Shown here: positions 25,301-32,812 of the stretch, piece after piece
Position numbering within the stretch: position 1 is the first letter of the stretch
How the letters are laid out: the number at the start of each line of letters is the position of its first letter
Source: Chloroflexota bacterium
Lineage (GTDB): Bacteria; Chloroflexota; Anaerolineae; Promineifilales; Promineifilaceae
Direction: 5' to 3'
Length of the DNA: 64,000 nucleotides
Assembly: GCA_022616275.1 (NCBI GenBank)
Contig: JAKEFB010000033.1
Coordinates: 25,455-89,454 of the forward strand
The notes under the pieces: generated by a model
Databases searched by the model: none
The model's input: the letters and a program-made list of their open reading frames with translations, nothing else
Told to the model about the DNA's origin: nothing
Program-made: the position numbers and the translations under genes

Positions 25301-25511
25301 TGAAGACGAGAAAGCCACCAATGGCCAGGAGGATGACGACCACCACCACGCCGGCAATGATCAGCCTGATTGGGGCGCCGGTGCGGCCGGCGGGCGGGGG
25401 CGGTTCGTCACCACCAATCGTCGCTTCGGTATTGCTGGTAACGGCCGGCTCTTCTTCAGGGGTCTGGCTAAGAGCTGCCCGTGCTTCCCTCAAAACACGA
25501 TCTTCATCCAT
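22338..25511 (-). CDS. Large membrane-anchored protein: GH18-like, SH3b and clan-A glycosidase-like domains
   Basis: The 1057-residue protein has a cytosolic tail (1-48) and one transmembrane helix (~49-71). A domain at ~230-430 resembles GH18 barrels but has 'GLNLDYQGP' where GH18 needs DxxDxDxE: the catalytic Glu is Gln318. A beta-rich part, a Thr/Pro linker, a bacterial SH3 domain ('NVRSGPGLSYGTVASLQTGE') and a Gly-rich linker follow. The C-terminal glycosidase-like domain is similar to the two proteins downstream ('IEVWNEMNIDFEW', 'VCFTELGYLS'). It is probably a cell-surface glycan-binding or remodelling protein. It starts the three-gene cluster. Confidence 0.84.
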   Translation of the reverse strand: MDEDRVLREARAALSQTPEEEPAVTSNTEATIGGDEPPPPAGRTGAPIRLIIAGVVVVVILLAIGGFLVFSSGSEGTENALVIERPDEGQLAIAGEMSLALSNAADKASVSRLARDSFLSQSAGEEWAAAAAAIPAHLALAGNVYAVEYEGSVPQGSATFSIPSAAQPYQTLDLYGWNGQQWRFIASTVNDDGGQLTSVEGPLPQAYALMQTAVPVQAEVGAEVLPTQSLPTAVLPLITEVTAGTITLGQGGSLAGEAVTVPSGGYRQLLRVTNTGVVVDTASLLQVLNDAAIQEQHIQTLLERVQSGGYAGLNLDYQGPPAEQRDAFTAFVNNLAQALHGQGSLLVVTLETPLTDGDQWDTAGQDWTAIGQAADAVYSQMPASPTVYDDSDQAEQLIGWATRQVDRYKLSLLVSISAVDQVGETYRELSNEQALANFGQVSLVKGSSEIEPGTDIEVVLSGSASALEWDAASLTYKYSYEQADQPHNVWLGSEAVLSHRVRFAGRYHLRGIAIRGLGQVTTGEGYAAAIESYLGTAEGPQPASAAIVWAVEDESGGVIATNTGDSLSYAWQAVEEPGVYTIRADFAQGNNVASLGSLALNVLAPPTPTPTPTPEPTAAAATPTTVASVGGAGAVQQPSPVDPGDADAAANTAANVRSGPGLSYGTVASLQTGERVSLIGRNEDRSWLQIEKSDGKQGWVFATLLTVNSSVDVGALAVVDVPPPTTAGGGGGGGGGSGGAPPPIIPPAGGGNFELGGQTHTLANPTLMSMSGMRWVKFQHKWGPGDSPSAVAGRIQQAQANGFKVLLSIPGASTYPGSIDFNAYVQFLGGVAALGPNAIEVWNEMNIDFEWPAGQIDPASYVNNMLAPAYNAIKAANSNVMVISGAPAPTGFDNGTNAWADNRYMAGMAAAGGASYMDCIGVHHNAGATSPSATSGHPSGSAHYSWYFFPTLNMYYNSFGGARQVCFTELGYLSGEDFGGVPPRFSWAANTTVQQHAQWLAEAVSLASNSGKVRLLIVFNVDFTYFDPNGDPQAGYAMLRPNGSCPACDLLRQVMGG

Positions 25512-25710
25512 CGTCTGTTACCTCCTCCGAGAAGACTGGATTGTGTTGATTCCCTAACAACGAAATGGCGGCTAACTTAGCCGCCGCCATCACGATGCTA
25601 GACTAGAACTATCAACGGAACGCGATTCTAGCACAAGGAGTATCCAGTGCCAAACTTGATACAACAGTTATGTAAAGCGTAGGGTAATCAGTGGGTAGTC
25701 GTTTGGAGAT

Positions 25711-25739
25711 TTGGAAAGCATTCCGGCCGCTGTTATACT
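25711..25739 (+). promoter_or_regulatory. Promoter of SCP2 gene
   Basis: TTGGAA (25711-25716), a 17-nt spacer and TATACT (25734-25739), about 48 nt before the start codon. The remainder of the divergent gap 25512-25786 shows no gene. Confidence 0.5.
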
Positions 25740-25786
25740 CCCTGAGCAGAAATCAAAGTTGCCACCTGACACAAAAGGAGTAATCA

Positions 25787-26104
25787 ATGGCCTCTGTAGC
25801 TGAATTATTTGAACGCATGCCCGAAGCTTTTAAAGCCGACAAAGCCGGTGATATGAACGCCACGGTCCAATTTGACCTTTCCGGCGAGGGCGGCGGCCAG
25901 TGGTACGTGGTTGTGGCCAACGGCGACGCCACCGTCGAGCAAGGCACGGCCGCCAACGCCACCGCCACCATTCGCATGGCCGCCTCCGACTACCACGACA
26001 TGGTCACCGGCAAGCTCAACCCTATGACCGCTTTCATCCAGCAAAAAGTCAAAGTCGAAGGCGATCTGAACACGGTCATGAAGTTTCAGACGTTGTTCAG
26101 TTAG
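25787..26104 (+). CDS. SCP2 sterol-binding-domain protein
   Basis: The 105-residue, single-domain SCP2 protein shows 'MNATVQFDLSGEGGGQWYVVVANGD', 'ATIRMAASDYHDMVTGKLNPMTAF' and 'KVKVEGDLNTVMKFQTLF', which are typical. SCP2 domains bind lipids or acyl-CoA in a hydrophobic tunnel; bacterial single-domain members have unclear roles. It is soluble, with AAAGGAG upstream of the ATG. It forms a monocistronic unit ended by a strong terminator. Confidence 0.92.
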   Translation: MASVAELFERMPEAFKADKAGDMNATVQFDLSGEGGGQWYVVVANGDATVEQGTAANATATIRMAASDYHDMVTGKLNPMTAFIQQKVKVEGDLNTVMKFQTLFS

Positions 26105-26136
26105 CCGGAGATTAGAGATTAGAGATTGGAGATTAC
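26105..26136. repeat. Single heptamer array after SCP2
   Basis: GAGATTA/GAGATTG units repeat four times between the SCP2 stop and its terminator. The unit is identical to those at 14050 and 19540; no inverted partner is present. Confidence 0.55.
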
Positions 26137-26146
26137 CTCTAAAGTG

Positions 26147-26179
26147 AGGCCCGCTTTGCGTTAGCAAAGCGGGCCTTTT
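26147..26179 (+). terminator. Rho-independent terminator of SCP2 gene
   Basis: AGGCCCGCTTTGC (26147-26159) and GCAAAGCGGGCCT (26164-26176) form a perfect 13-bp stem with a 4-nt loop, followed by TTTTA. A tract on the other side is absent, so it acts mainly on the plus strand. Confidence 0.9.
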
Positions 26180-26236
26180 AATGCCACAAACAGACTCAGT
26201 GGAAACCAGGAGCAACTCAAGCCCACCACCCCGACA

Positions 26237-26641
26237 TCATTCAATCACCGCGATTGGCTCGATCTCAATCAAAAACCCCTCGTTGGCCAGCGACTGGACA
26301 CCGATCCAGGTCGTGGTTGGCGGCGTTTCCCCAGGGAAAAACGCCTGCAGCGCCTCGCGGACCACGCTGCTTTCATCCAGTTTGTTGGCGACGATGTAGA
26401 TACGCATGGAGACGATGTCGGCCAGCGTCCCCCCGGCCGCTTTGATGGCCTTCTCCACGTTCCGAAACGCCTGCCACGTCTGGGCTCGAAAATCATGCCC
26501 CCCAACCAACTCCTGCCCCTCATCCCAGGCCACCTGCCCGGACATAAAAACCAACCTTCCCCCCTGAGCAATCACGAGCTGTGAAAAGCCATACTGGCGG
26601 CTGGGAAACAATTCGCTTGGATTCAGATACTCTTTTGGCAT
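26237..26641 (-). CDS. RidA-family (YjgF/YER057c/UK114) protein
   Basis: The 134-residue protein contains 'YLNPSELFPSRQYGFSQLV', 'VFMSGQVAWDEGQELVGG', 'AFRNVEKAIKAAGGTLADIV' and 'PPTTTWIGVQSLANEGFLIEIE'. RidA members deaminate reactive enamines/imines; the Arg of the classical active site is not evident near the end, where the motif reads 'IEIEPIAV', so it may belong to another subfamily. The start at 26641 has GTGGGG 6 nt upstream; an alternative ATG at 26677 overlaps the upstream gene's stop. It is cotranscribed with the amidohydrolase gene, whose deaminase chemistry could link the two. Confidence 0.88.
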   Translation of the reverse strand: MPKEYLNPSELFPSRQYGFSQLVIAQGGRLVFMSGQVAWDEGQELVGGHDFRAQTWQAFRNVEKAIKAAGGTLADIVSMRIYIVANKLDESSVVREALQAFFPGETPPTTTWIGVQSLANEGFLIEIEPIAVIE

Positions 26642-26666
26642 GACATACCCCACAGTAGAAAACGTT

Positions 26667-28661
26667 TCATTGGGCATCCTCCCCCAAAGCTAATTCTAGA
26701 TATTCTTTAGCCACGGCCGTCGCCGGGTCCACCCCAAACAGCGTTAGCAATTCGGTAATTAACGCCGCCTTCCGCTCGGCGTCGCTGCGAGACCAGGTCC
26801 GCGACTTGATTTCCAGGAAATAGCCAGGCAGGGCCGGCTTCGTCACCCGATCCAGGTTAATGGCGAAGTCTGTTTCCCGGTAGAGAATACGCCAGCGGCG
26901 GCGGTCCTTGTGGACTTCCACCTCCGTGGCCGGGGCGAAATATTCCCGGTAAAAGCGCAGGCTCTGCGCCGCCGGGGCCAGGTAGCGGGAGCGAGACAAC
27001 ATCACGGCGTTGGGGTAGACCTGTTCGTGGACCTTGCCCAGCAGCGTCAGCCGCGAGCGGGCCTGGTAGACCTTGCCCTCGTCGTCCACGTATTCGTCCT
27101 CCCGGAAGCGCAGCCGGGCTGCGTCCGGGTCGTCGCCCTCAAAGACGAAGTAACTATCGTACTGCTTGTAGTGCGAACGTTTGAGAATCTCCACCTGCTT
27201 GCCGGCCAGGACGGCCAGCACCTGGCTGTCGTCGGCCAGGGGAACCTTCACCTGGACCTCAAAGCTCTCCTGGCGCTGTACGCCGGCCAGGATGACCAGC
27301 TTGTTGTAGGGGCTCGACTCCCGCCGGGTGACAAAGGCATCAATCTCGGCCGCCAACCGGGCCGCTTCTTCTTTTGACCTGGCCACGTCCACCGTCAACA
27401 AATTCTGGTCGCGCATCAGCCACCGGCCGTGGCACAGCACGTGAACGACGTCCGTGCTCTTGGCCGCGTACACCAGCCGGGAATAAACGGCGTCGGCGTT
27501 ATTTTCAAACGGCGGCCAGTTGTGGACCTCACTCATGTTGACCACCGCCAGGTCGGCCCGCTTGCCCGGCTCCAGGCTGCCGGTCACGCCAGCCATGTGC
27601 AGCGCCCGCGCCCCGCGAATCGTCGCCACTTCCAGCGCCTGCCGGGCCGGCAGCACCGTCGGGTCGTTGCTGACCGTCTTGGCCAGCAACGCCGCCAGCC
27701 GCATCTCCTCAAACATGTCCAGGTCGTTGTTGCTGGCCGGGCCGTCGGTGCCCACGCCGACGTTCAACCCCATGGCCAGCATCTCGCCCACCCGGGCCAG
27801 GCCGCTGGCCAGCTTCAAATTGCTCGACGGGCAATGGGCAATACCGACGCCGGCTTTTTTGAGGTCGTACATCTCCCCCCGGTCCAGATGGACGCAGTGG
27901 GCGGCCAGCAGCCTGGTCTGCAAGATGCCGTGCTTGGCGTTCCAGGGCACGGCCGGCATATTATGTTGCTCCCGGCAATTCTTCACTTCCAGGGCTGTTT
28001 CGGCAATGTGGGTGTGAATGGGCACGTCAAAGGCCCGGGCCAGGTCGGCGCAGGCCCGCAGCAATTCCGGGGTGGCCGTGTACCAGGCGTGGGGGGCCAC
28101 GGCCGGCTGGATGAGCGGGTGGCCATTCCACTTCTCGATGAAGCGGCGGCACAAAATCAACGCGTCTTCGTAGGTGGCTGCGTCCGGCGCGGGGAAGACC
28201 AGCACCGTCTGGCCCAGCAAGGCCCGCATCCCGATCTCGGCCGTCGTCTCGGCAATCGTCTCCTCAAAATAATACATGTCGGCGAAGGTAGTCACGCCGG
28301 AACGGATCATCTCGGCGCAGGCCAGTTGGGTGCCCAGCCGGACAAATTCCGGGGTGACAAACTCCCGTTCCAGCGGCATCAGGTAGCCCAGCCAGACATC
28401 CAGTCGCAAATCATCGTTCAGGCCGCGCAGCAGCGTCATGGGGACGTGGGTGTGAGCGTTCACCAGGCCGGGAATGATCGCCTGGCCGGCGCAATCTACC
28501 GTCTCGGCCGCCTCATAGCGGCCGGCCAGCTCCCCGGCCGGCCCCACGGCCACAATACTCTCCCCCCGCACAGCGACTGCCCCAACCGGGTACACCTCGT
28601 AACCGGCGTTCATCGTCACCACCGTTCCCCCGGCCAACAGCAAGTCCACTTTTTCGGCCAT
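26667..28661 (-). CDS. Amidohydrolase (MTA/SAH-deaminase-like) fused to a CYTH domain
   Basis: The 664-residue protein has an amidohydrolase at residues ~1-445 of the 5-methylthioadenosine/S-adenosylhomocysteine deaminase family. It has 'PGLVNAHTHVPMTLLRGLND' (metal-binding HxH), His in 'IHTHIAE', 'HCVHLDRGE' and Asp in 'VGTDGPASNNDLDMF'. It should hydrolytically deaminate adenosine-like or related rings. Residues ~470-660 look like a CYTH (triphosphate tunnel) domain: 'SFEVQVKVPL', 'YDSYFVFEG', 'RLRFREDEYVD', 'YFLEIKSRTWS'. The fusion is unusual and could couple ring deamination with handling of a phosphorylated product. It lies upstream of ridA. Confidence 0.88.
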   Translation of the reverse strand: MAEKVDLLLAGGTVVTMNAGYEVYPVGAVAVRGESIVAVGPAGELAGRYEAAETVDCAGQAIIPGLVNAHTHVPMTLLRGLNDDLRLDVWLGYLMPLEREFVTPEFVRLGTQLACAEMIRSGVTTFADMYYFEETIAETTAEIGMRALLGQTVLVFPAPDAATYEDALILCRRFIEKWNGHPLIQPAVAPHAWYTATPELLRACADLARAFDVPIHTHIAETALEVKNCREQHNMPAVPWNAKHGILQTRLLAAHCVHLDRGEMYDLKKAGVGIAHCPSSNLKLASGLARVGEMLAMGLNVGVGTDGPASNNDLDMFEEMRLAALLAKTVSNDPTVLPARQALEVATIRGARALHMAGVTGSLEPGKRADLAVVNMSEVHNWPPFENNADAVYSRLVYAAKSTDVVHVLCHGRWLMRDQNLLTVDVARSKEEAARLAAEIDAFVTRRESSPYNKLVILAGVQRQESFEVQVKVPLADDSQVLAVLAGKQVEILKRSHYKQYDSYFVFEGDDPDAARLRFREDEYVDDEGKVYQARSRLTLLGKVHEQVYPNAVMLSRSRYLAPAAQSLRFYREYFAPATEVEVHKDRRRWRILYRETDFAINLDRVTKPALPGYFLEIKSRTWSRSDAERKAALITELLTLFGVDPATAVAKEYLELALGEDAQ

Positions 28662-28679
28662 TCCACCTTCTCCCGGTGC

Positions 28680-28710
28680 GGTGACTGTCGCTTCTCAAGT
28701 GACAGTCACC
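28680..28710. repeat. Perfect 10-bp inverted repeat upstream of amidohydrolase
   Basis: GGTGACTGTC (28680-28689) and GACAGTCACC (28701-28710) with an 11-nt spacer, 19 bp before the amidohydrolase start codon on the minus strand. It could be a repressor operator or a 5'-leader hairpin. A TATAAT at 28760-28765 reads the other way but lacks a good -35. Confidence 0.55.
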
Positions 28711-28860
28711 TGATGATATTCCAGGCATTATACCGGTTTCGGTTGCCGGCCGTAAATGCTATAATCCGAGATCCATTAATGGCCAGCGACTCTGTTCTTA
28801 CCAATTTATGTTACAATAGCAAAGTGACAACGATTACCCTGGAAAACCTGGGAGCAACTA

Positions 28861-29073
28861 ATGATGGGTGGTGATGAACCGTCTTTGATTCTTAGCCAAA
28901 AGCGACTAGTTTGGCGAGTGCCCATTTTGCTAACGACCCCAAAACGTAGCCTCTTGGGAGTAGTCGGCCATCTAGACGTTGACGCTCGTACCGGGCAGCT
29001 ATTGATCCCCTCAGGCTTTACTGAACAAATTCAACGCCGTGCCCAAACAGTCATTAGCGGTTCCCCATTATAA
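28861..29073 (+). CDS. Small protein of unknown function upstream of nucleoside phosphorylase
   Basis: The 70-residue frame starts with ATG 6 nt after GGGAG and ends 18 bp before the phosphorylase gene. The sequence ('RLVWRVPILLTTPKRSLLGVVGHLDVDARTG') resembles small proteins with an 'xWRVPV...G.I.VDA.TG' pattern that often precede toxin-like or regulatory genes. I do not assign a function. The spacing and ribosome site support it being real. Confidence 0.6.
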   Translation: MMGGDEPSLILSQKRLVWRVPILLTTPKRSLLGVVGHLDVDARTGQLLIPSGFTEQIQRRAQTVISGSPL

Positions 29074-29091
29074 GTAACAAGAGGTTCAATC

Positions 29092-30396
29092 ATGGCTATC
29101 ATCAACCTGATTGAGCAAAAGCGGGATGGCGGCGAGCTGACTACGGAGCAAATCGAGTGGTTTGTCCGCGCCTACACGGCCGGCGACGTGCCCGACTACC
29201 AGGCCGCGGCCCTGATGATGGCCATTTACCTGCGCGGCATGAACCGGCGAGAAATCGTGGACCTGACGCTGGCCATGGCCCGCTCCGGCGAGCAGCTTGA
29301 CCTGCACGAAGTCGCCCCCTTCATCGTAGACAAACATTCTTCCGGCGGCGTGGGCGACAAGACCACCCTGGTCGTCCAGCCCATGGTCGCCGCCTGTGGG
29401 GTGCCCGTCGGCAAGATGAGCGGCCGCGGCCTCGGCTCCAGCGGCGGCACGCTGGATAAGATGGAATCCTTCCCGGGCTGGTCGCCCGACCTGACGCTGG
29501 AGCAATTTAAGCGCCAACTGGCTGACATTGGCCTGGTGCTGGCCGGCCAGACGGGCGACCTGGCCCCGGCCGACGGCAAACTCTACGCCTTGCGCGACGT
29601 GACCGGCACGGTGGCCAGCACACCGCTCATTGCCGCCTCGATCATGTCCAAAAAGCTGGCCAGTGGGGCCGACGCCATTGTTCTGGACGTCAAGATGGGG
29701 CAGGGGGCGTTTATGCCCACCGTCGAGATGGCTCGCGAGCTGGCCCGGATTATGGTGGACATCGGCCAGGACGCCGGCCGCCAGACAGTGGCCCTCATCA
29801 CCGACATGAACCAGCCCCTCGGCCACGCCGTCGGCAACGCCCTGGAGGTGAAAGAGGCCCTGGACACGTTGACCGGTGGCGGCCCGGCCGATTTCTGGGG
29901 CCACTGCCTGGACGTGGCCGGCTATATGCTCCTGCTGGCCGGTAAGGCCGGAACGGTGGAGGAAGCCAAGGCCCTGGCCACGGCCGCACGGGACGACGGC
30001 CGGGCGCTGGACAAATTCCGCGCCCTGGTCCACGCCCAGGGCGGCGACCCCTCCACCGTGGACCACCCAGAGCGGCTGCCCCAGGCCCGGCTGGTGGAGC
30101 CCGTCCACGCCGGGCGAGACGGCTTCCTGGCCGGCATTAATGCCCGGGCCATCGGCTGGAGCTGTGTCCGCCTGGGGGCCGGCCGGCAAGTGAAGGAAGA
30201 TACCATTGACTACGGCGTCGGCATGATCATCCCGGTCAAGGTGGGCGATCACCTGGCGGCCGGCGACTTGTTGGGGACGATTCACGCCAACGACCCGGCC
30301 AGGCTGGCCCAGGCTCGCCGGGAATTTCTCGAGGCCCTCACCTGGTCGGACGAGCCGGTCGCGCCCTTGCCCCACCTGTATGAGATTGTAGAATAA
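29092..30396 (+). CDS. Pyrimidine-nucleoside/thymidine phosphorylase
   Basis: The 434-residue family member (DeoA/Pdp) shows the phosphate-site signature 'KHSSGGVGDKTTLVVQPMVAACG', 'KMSGRGLGSSGGTLDKMES' and 'LVLAGQTGDLAPADGKLYALRDVTGTV'. It phosphorolyses (deoxy)uridine/thymidine to base plus (deoxy)ribose-1-phosphate. After phosphopentomutase, the product 2-deoxyribose-5-phosphate is the substrate of the microcompartment DeoC encoded at 7020. The length is normal and all three signature regions are intact. A weak AGAGG site precedes the ATG. Confidence 0.95.
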   Translation: MAIINLIEQKRDGGELTTEQIEWFVRAYTAGDVPDYQAAALMMAIYLRGMNRREIVDLTLAMARSGEQLDLHEVAPFIVDKHSSGGVGDKTTLVVQPMVAACGVPVGKMSGRGLGSSGGTLDKMESFPGWSPDLTLEQFKRQLADIGLVLAGQTGDLAPADGKLYALRDVTGTVASTPLIAASIMSKKLASGADAIVLDVKMGQGAFMPTVEMARELARIMVDIGQDAGRQTVALITDMNQPLGHAVGNALEVKEALDTLTGGGPADFWGHCLDVAGYMLLLAGKAGTVEEAKALATAARDDGRALDKFRALVHAQGGDPSTVDHPERLPQARLVEPVHAGRDGFLAGINARAIGWSCVRLGAGRQVKEDTIDYGVGMIIPVKVGDHLAAGDLLGTIHANDPARLAQARREFLEALTWSDEPVAPLPHLYEIVE

Positions 30397-30478
30397 AGCG
30401 GGACGCAGATTTTCGCAGATAAACGCTGATTTGTTGGCCTCATATCTGCGCCAATTTATGTGCATCAGCGTCCTAATT
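30397..30478. repeat. Imperfect inverted repeat (10-bp periodic)
   Basis: GACGCAGATT, TTCGCAGATA and AACGCTGATT follow one another with a 10-bp period. The right side (ATCTGCG ... CATCAGCGTCC) is an imperfect inverted copy. It separates the phosphorylase and Nudix genes. Confidence 0.5.
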
Positions 30479-30498
30479 TTTGACGTGGAGGGTAAAAG

Positions 30499-31137
30499 GT
30501 GACAGTTGCCCGCCAGATTGCTCTCTGGGCCGACATGCTACGCGATATGTCGGCCATGGGGCTGCGTTTCAGCGACAACGTGTACGACCAGGACAATTAC
30601 CGGCGACTCCAGGATATCGCCCTGGAAATGTTTGCGCTGGCCACCGGCGAGTCGCCGGAACAACTGGAGCCACTGCGGGCCACTCTGCTCAACCGGCCAA
30701 CCCCCTTTTCTGTGGGCGACGCCGCCATTATTGACGACGCCGGCCGCATCTTACTTATCCGGCGGGCCGACAACGGCCGGTGGGCCATGCCTGGGGGCGC
30801 GATGGCCGTTGGCGAGACGCCGGCCGAAGGGGTGGCGCGCGAGGCCCTGGAGGAAACAGGTATACACTGCCGGCCGGTGGCCCTGGTTGGTCTCTTCGAT
30901 TCCCGGCGGCGCGGCTCTCCCACACCCTACCACCTCTACCACAACGTTTTTTTGTGCCGGCCTTTAGACGGCGGCCGGCCGGCGCAGGCCCCATCCCACG
31001 CCCTTGAAGTCCTGGAGACGGCTTGGTTCACCGCTGACGCCCTGCCGGCCGACCTCGACCCCAGCCACGCCAGCTCCATCCAGGAAGCGTTCCGCGTCTG
31101 GCGCGGCGACAGCCGGGCCTTCTTTGATAGCCCATGA
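30499..31137 (+). CDS. Nudix hydrolase with N-terminal helical domain
   Basis: The 212-residue protein has an N-terminal ~65-residue domain ('QIALWADMLRDMSAMGLRFSD', 'QDIALEMFALATGES') that matches the NUDIX_N_2-type extension. The Nudix domain from ~70 contains the box 'GGAMAVGETPAEGVAREALE' followed by ETGI. Such proteins hydrolyse nucleoside-diphosphate derivatives, including ADP-ribose or nucleotide sugars. GTG start with GGAGGG 6 nt upstream. The stop overlaps the patatin gene start by 4 bp. Confidence 0.92.
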   Translation: MTVARQIALWADMLRDMSAMGLRFSDNVYDQDNYRRLQDIALEMFALATGESPEQLEPLRATLLNRPTPFSVGDAAIIDDAGRILLIRRADNGRWAMPGGAMAVGETPAEGVAREALEETGIHCRPVALVGLFDSRRRGSPTPYHLYHNVFLCRPLDGGRPAQAPSHALEVLETAWFTADALPADLDPSHASSIQEAFRVWRGDSRAFFDSP

Positions 31138-31982
31138 AACTAGGTCTGGCGTTTGGTGGCGGCGGGGCGCGGGGCGCGGCCCACATCGGCGTGCTCATGG
31201 AACTGGAGCGGCTGGGGCTGTGGCCGGATATTGTCACCGGGGCCAGCATTGGCGGTTTTGTGGCTGCGTTGGTGGCGGCCGGCCTGCGGCCGCCCGACCT
31301 GGTCCACGCCTTTCAAAACCTCCGCGCCGCCCGCATCTACGCCCTGCCCGGCCGGAGACCGGCCCTGGTCAGCAACCGCCGCCTGGAAGCGTTGCTGGTC
31401 AACAAAATCGGCCGGCCAACCTTTGCCGGGCTGTCCATTCCCCTGGCTGTAACCACGGTAGACCTGGTGGCCCGCCAGGAAGTAGTTCTAGAGGAAGGCG
31501 ACGTAGTCTCGGCCGTCCTGGCTACCACTGCCTTCCCCGTCGTGCTGCCGCCGGTCGAGCGTGAAGGCCGCACCCTGATTGACGGCGGCGTGCTCAACAA
31601 CACGCCCTTTGACGTGGCCCGCCGCCTGGGCGCCGATTACGTGCTGGCCATAGACCTGTCCAACAGCGCCCCCTTTGGCACGCCCGTCGTCCTGCCGCCC
31701 GGCAGCACCTTCCTGGCTTACCTGCTCAGCCTCACCCAGCGCCAGCCGCTGTACCAGGCTTTGTCCACCGTCGCCGACATCCTGACTGCCCAGAACGTTC
31801 AGGCCCACCTGGCCCTCACCCCGCCAGAGTTGTTCCTGCAACCGGCCATAGGTACAGTGGGCTATTTTGACTTCCACCGGATGGAAGAGGGCATTGCCGC
31901 CGGCCGCGCCGCCGCTCAGGCTGTCGAAGCCACGTTGGTTGAACTGGCCAGGAGGAGAGACGAGGAGAGGGAGACAAGGTGA
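31134..31982 (+). CDS. Patatin-like phospholipase/acyl hydrolase (RssA/NTE type)
   Basis: The 282-residue protein has the oxyanion loop 'LAFGGGGARGAAHIGVLMELE', the nucleophile elbow G-A-S-I-G ('IVTGASIGGFVAALVAAG') and the catalytic Asp in 'TLIDGGVLNNTPFDVAR'. It is a Ser-Asp dyad lipid acyl hydrolase, likely acting on membrane phospholipid or lysophospholipid at the inner membrane face. There is no signal peptide. It is translationally coupled to the Nudix gene through an ATGA overlap. Confidence 0.93.
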   Translation: MKLGLAFGGGGARGAAHIGVLMELERLGLWPDIVTGASIGGFVAALVAAGLRPPDLVHAFQNLRAARIYALPGRRPALVSNRRLEALLVNKIGRPTFAGLSIPLAVTTVDLVARQEVVLEEGDVVSAVLATTAFPVVLPPVEREGRTLIDGGVLNNTPFDVARRLGADYVLAIDLSNSAPFGTPVVLPPGSTFLAYLLSLTQRQPLYQALSTVADILTAQNVQAHLALTPPELFLQPAIGTVGYFDFHRMEEGIAAGRAAAQAVEATLVELARRRDEERETR

Positions 31983-32028
31983 TAGGCTAACCGAAGCGGT
32001 TAGCTCGGTGACAAGGAGACAAGGAGAG

Positions 32029-32769
32029 ATGGAAATACTGGGTATAGACGTAGGTGGCTCCGGCATTAAAGGGGCGCTGGTTAATGTGGAGACGGGCCAG
32101 TTGGCCGGCGGGCGGCGGCGCCTGAAGACGCCGCAACCGGCGACGCCAAAAGGCGTCATTGCCACTGTTGGCAAGCTGGTCCGGAAATTTGACTACCAGG
32201 GGCCGCTGGGCGTAGGCTTTCCGGCCATCGTTCTGGATGGGGTGGTCATGTCGGCGGCCAACGTTTCTCCCAAATGGGTTGGTTACCCCGGTGCGACGGC
32301 GATGGCCGAAGCCACCGGCTGCCCTGTCACTCTGCTCAACGATGCCGACGTGGCCGGGCTGGCCGAGGCCCGTTTTGGCGCCGGCCGGGATCAGAAAGGC
32401 GTCATCGTGGTCCTGACCATTGGCACGGGTATCGGCAGCGCCCTTTTCGTAGACGGCCGGCTGGTGCCGAATACAGAGCTAGGCCACCTTTATCTGCCTG
32501 GCCACCGCGAGGACGCCGAAGAGTACGCCTCCGACCGTATCCGTACGGAGAAAAAACTGAAATGGCCGGAGTGGGCCGGCCGGCTGGACAAATACCTGCG
32601 CCACATCGAGTTCCTCTTTTCACCCAATCTCTTCATTCTCGGCGGCGGCGTCAGTAGGAAGCACGAGAAATTTATTCCCCTTTTGACGGTGCGCGCCCCC
32701 GTCGTGCCGGCCGCCTTGCGCAACGAGGCTGGTATTGTAGGGGCGGCCCTGGCTGCTGCACCACTTTGA
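32029..32769 (+). CDS. ppgK: Polyphosphate glucokinase (ROK family)
   Basis: The 246-residue protein has phosphate motif '[21 protein letters not shown]', the substrate-loop '[13 protein letters not shown]...[12 protein letters not shown]', catalytic Asp in '[18 protein letters not shown]' and '[16 protein letters not shown]'. The TP.PATPKGV segment is characteristic of polyphosphate- rather than ATP-dependent members. It phosphorylates glucose to glucose-6-phosphate with polyphosphate and/or ATP. ATG 32029 is used because AAGGAG at 32013-32018 is 10 nt upstream; longer in-frame readings run into the patatin gene. Confidence 0.92.
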   Translation: MEILGIDVGGSGIKGALVNVETGQLAGGRRRLKTPQPATPKGVIATVGKLVRKFDYQGPLGVGFPAIVLDGVVMSAANVSPKWVGYPGATAMAEATGCPVTLLNDADVAGLAEARFGAGRDQKGVIVVLTIGTGIGSALFVDGRLVPNTELGHLYLPGHREDAEEYASDRIRTEKKLKWPEWAGRLDKYLRHIEFLFSPNLFILGGGVSRKHEKFIPLLTVRAPVVPAALRNEAGIVGAALAAAPL

Positions 32770-32805
32770 ACCACTCCAAACTCTGCTATACTTTTCTCTA
32801 GCAGA
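32765..32805 (+). promoter_or_regulatory. Promoter with overlapping inverted repeat
   Basis: TTTGAA (32765-32770), a 16-nt spacer and TATACT (32787-32792) precede the AlbA/HATPase regulator gene. TCTGCTA (32782-32788) and TAGCAGA (32799-32805) are inverted copies that overlap the -10 box, so a bound regulator would block the promoter. Autoregulation by the downstream gene is an inference. Confidence 0.45.
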
Positions 32806-32812
32806 TAGAGAT

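Noticed and set aside
28743-28765. TATAAT at 28760 as promoter of the small gene/phosphorylase operon
   Set aside because: The -10 is perfect but no acceptable -35 lies 16-18 nt upstream; left uncalled.
27429-28874. 481-codon frame opposite the amidohydrolase-CYTH gene
   Set aside because: Antisense shadow; the minus-strand frame carries the metal-binding HTH motif and other conserved residues.
29086-30465. 459-codon minus-strand frame opposite the nucleoside phosphorylase
   Set aside because: Antisense shadow of a canonical phosphorylase; no ribosome site or domain.
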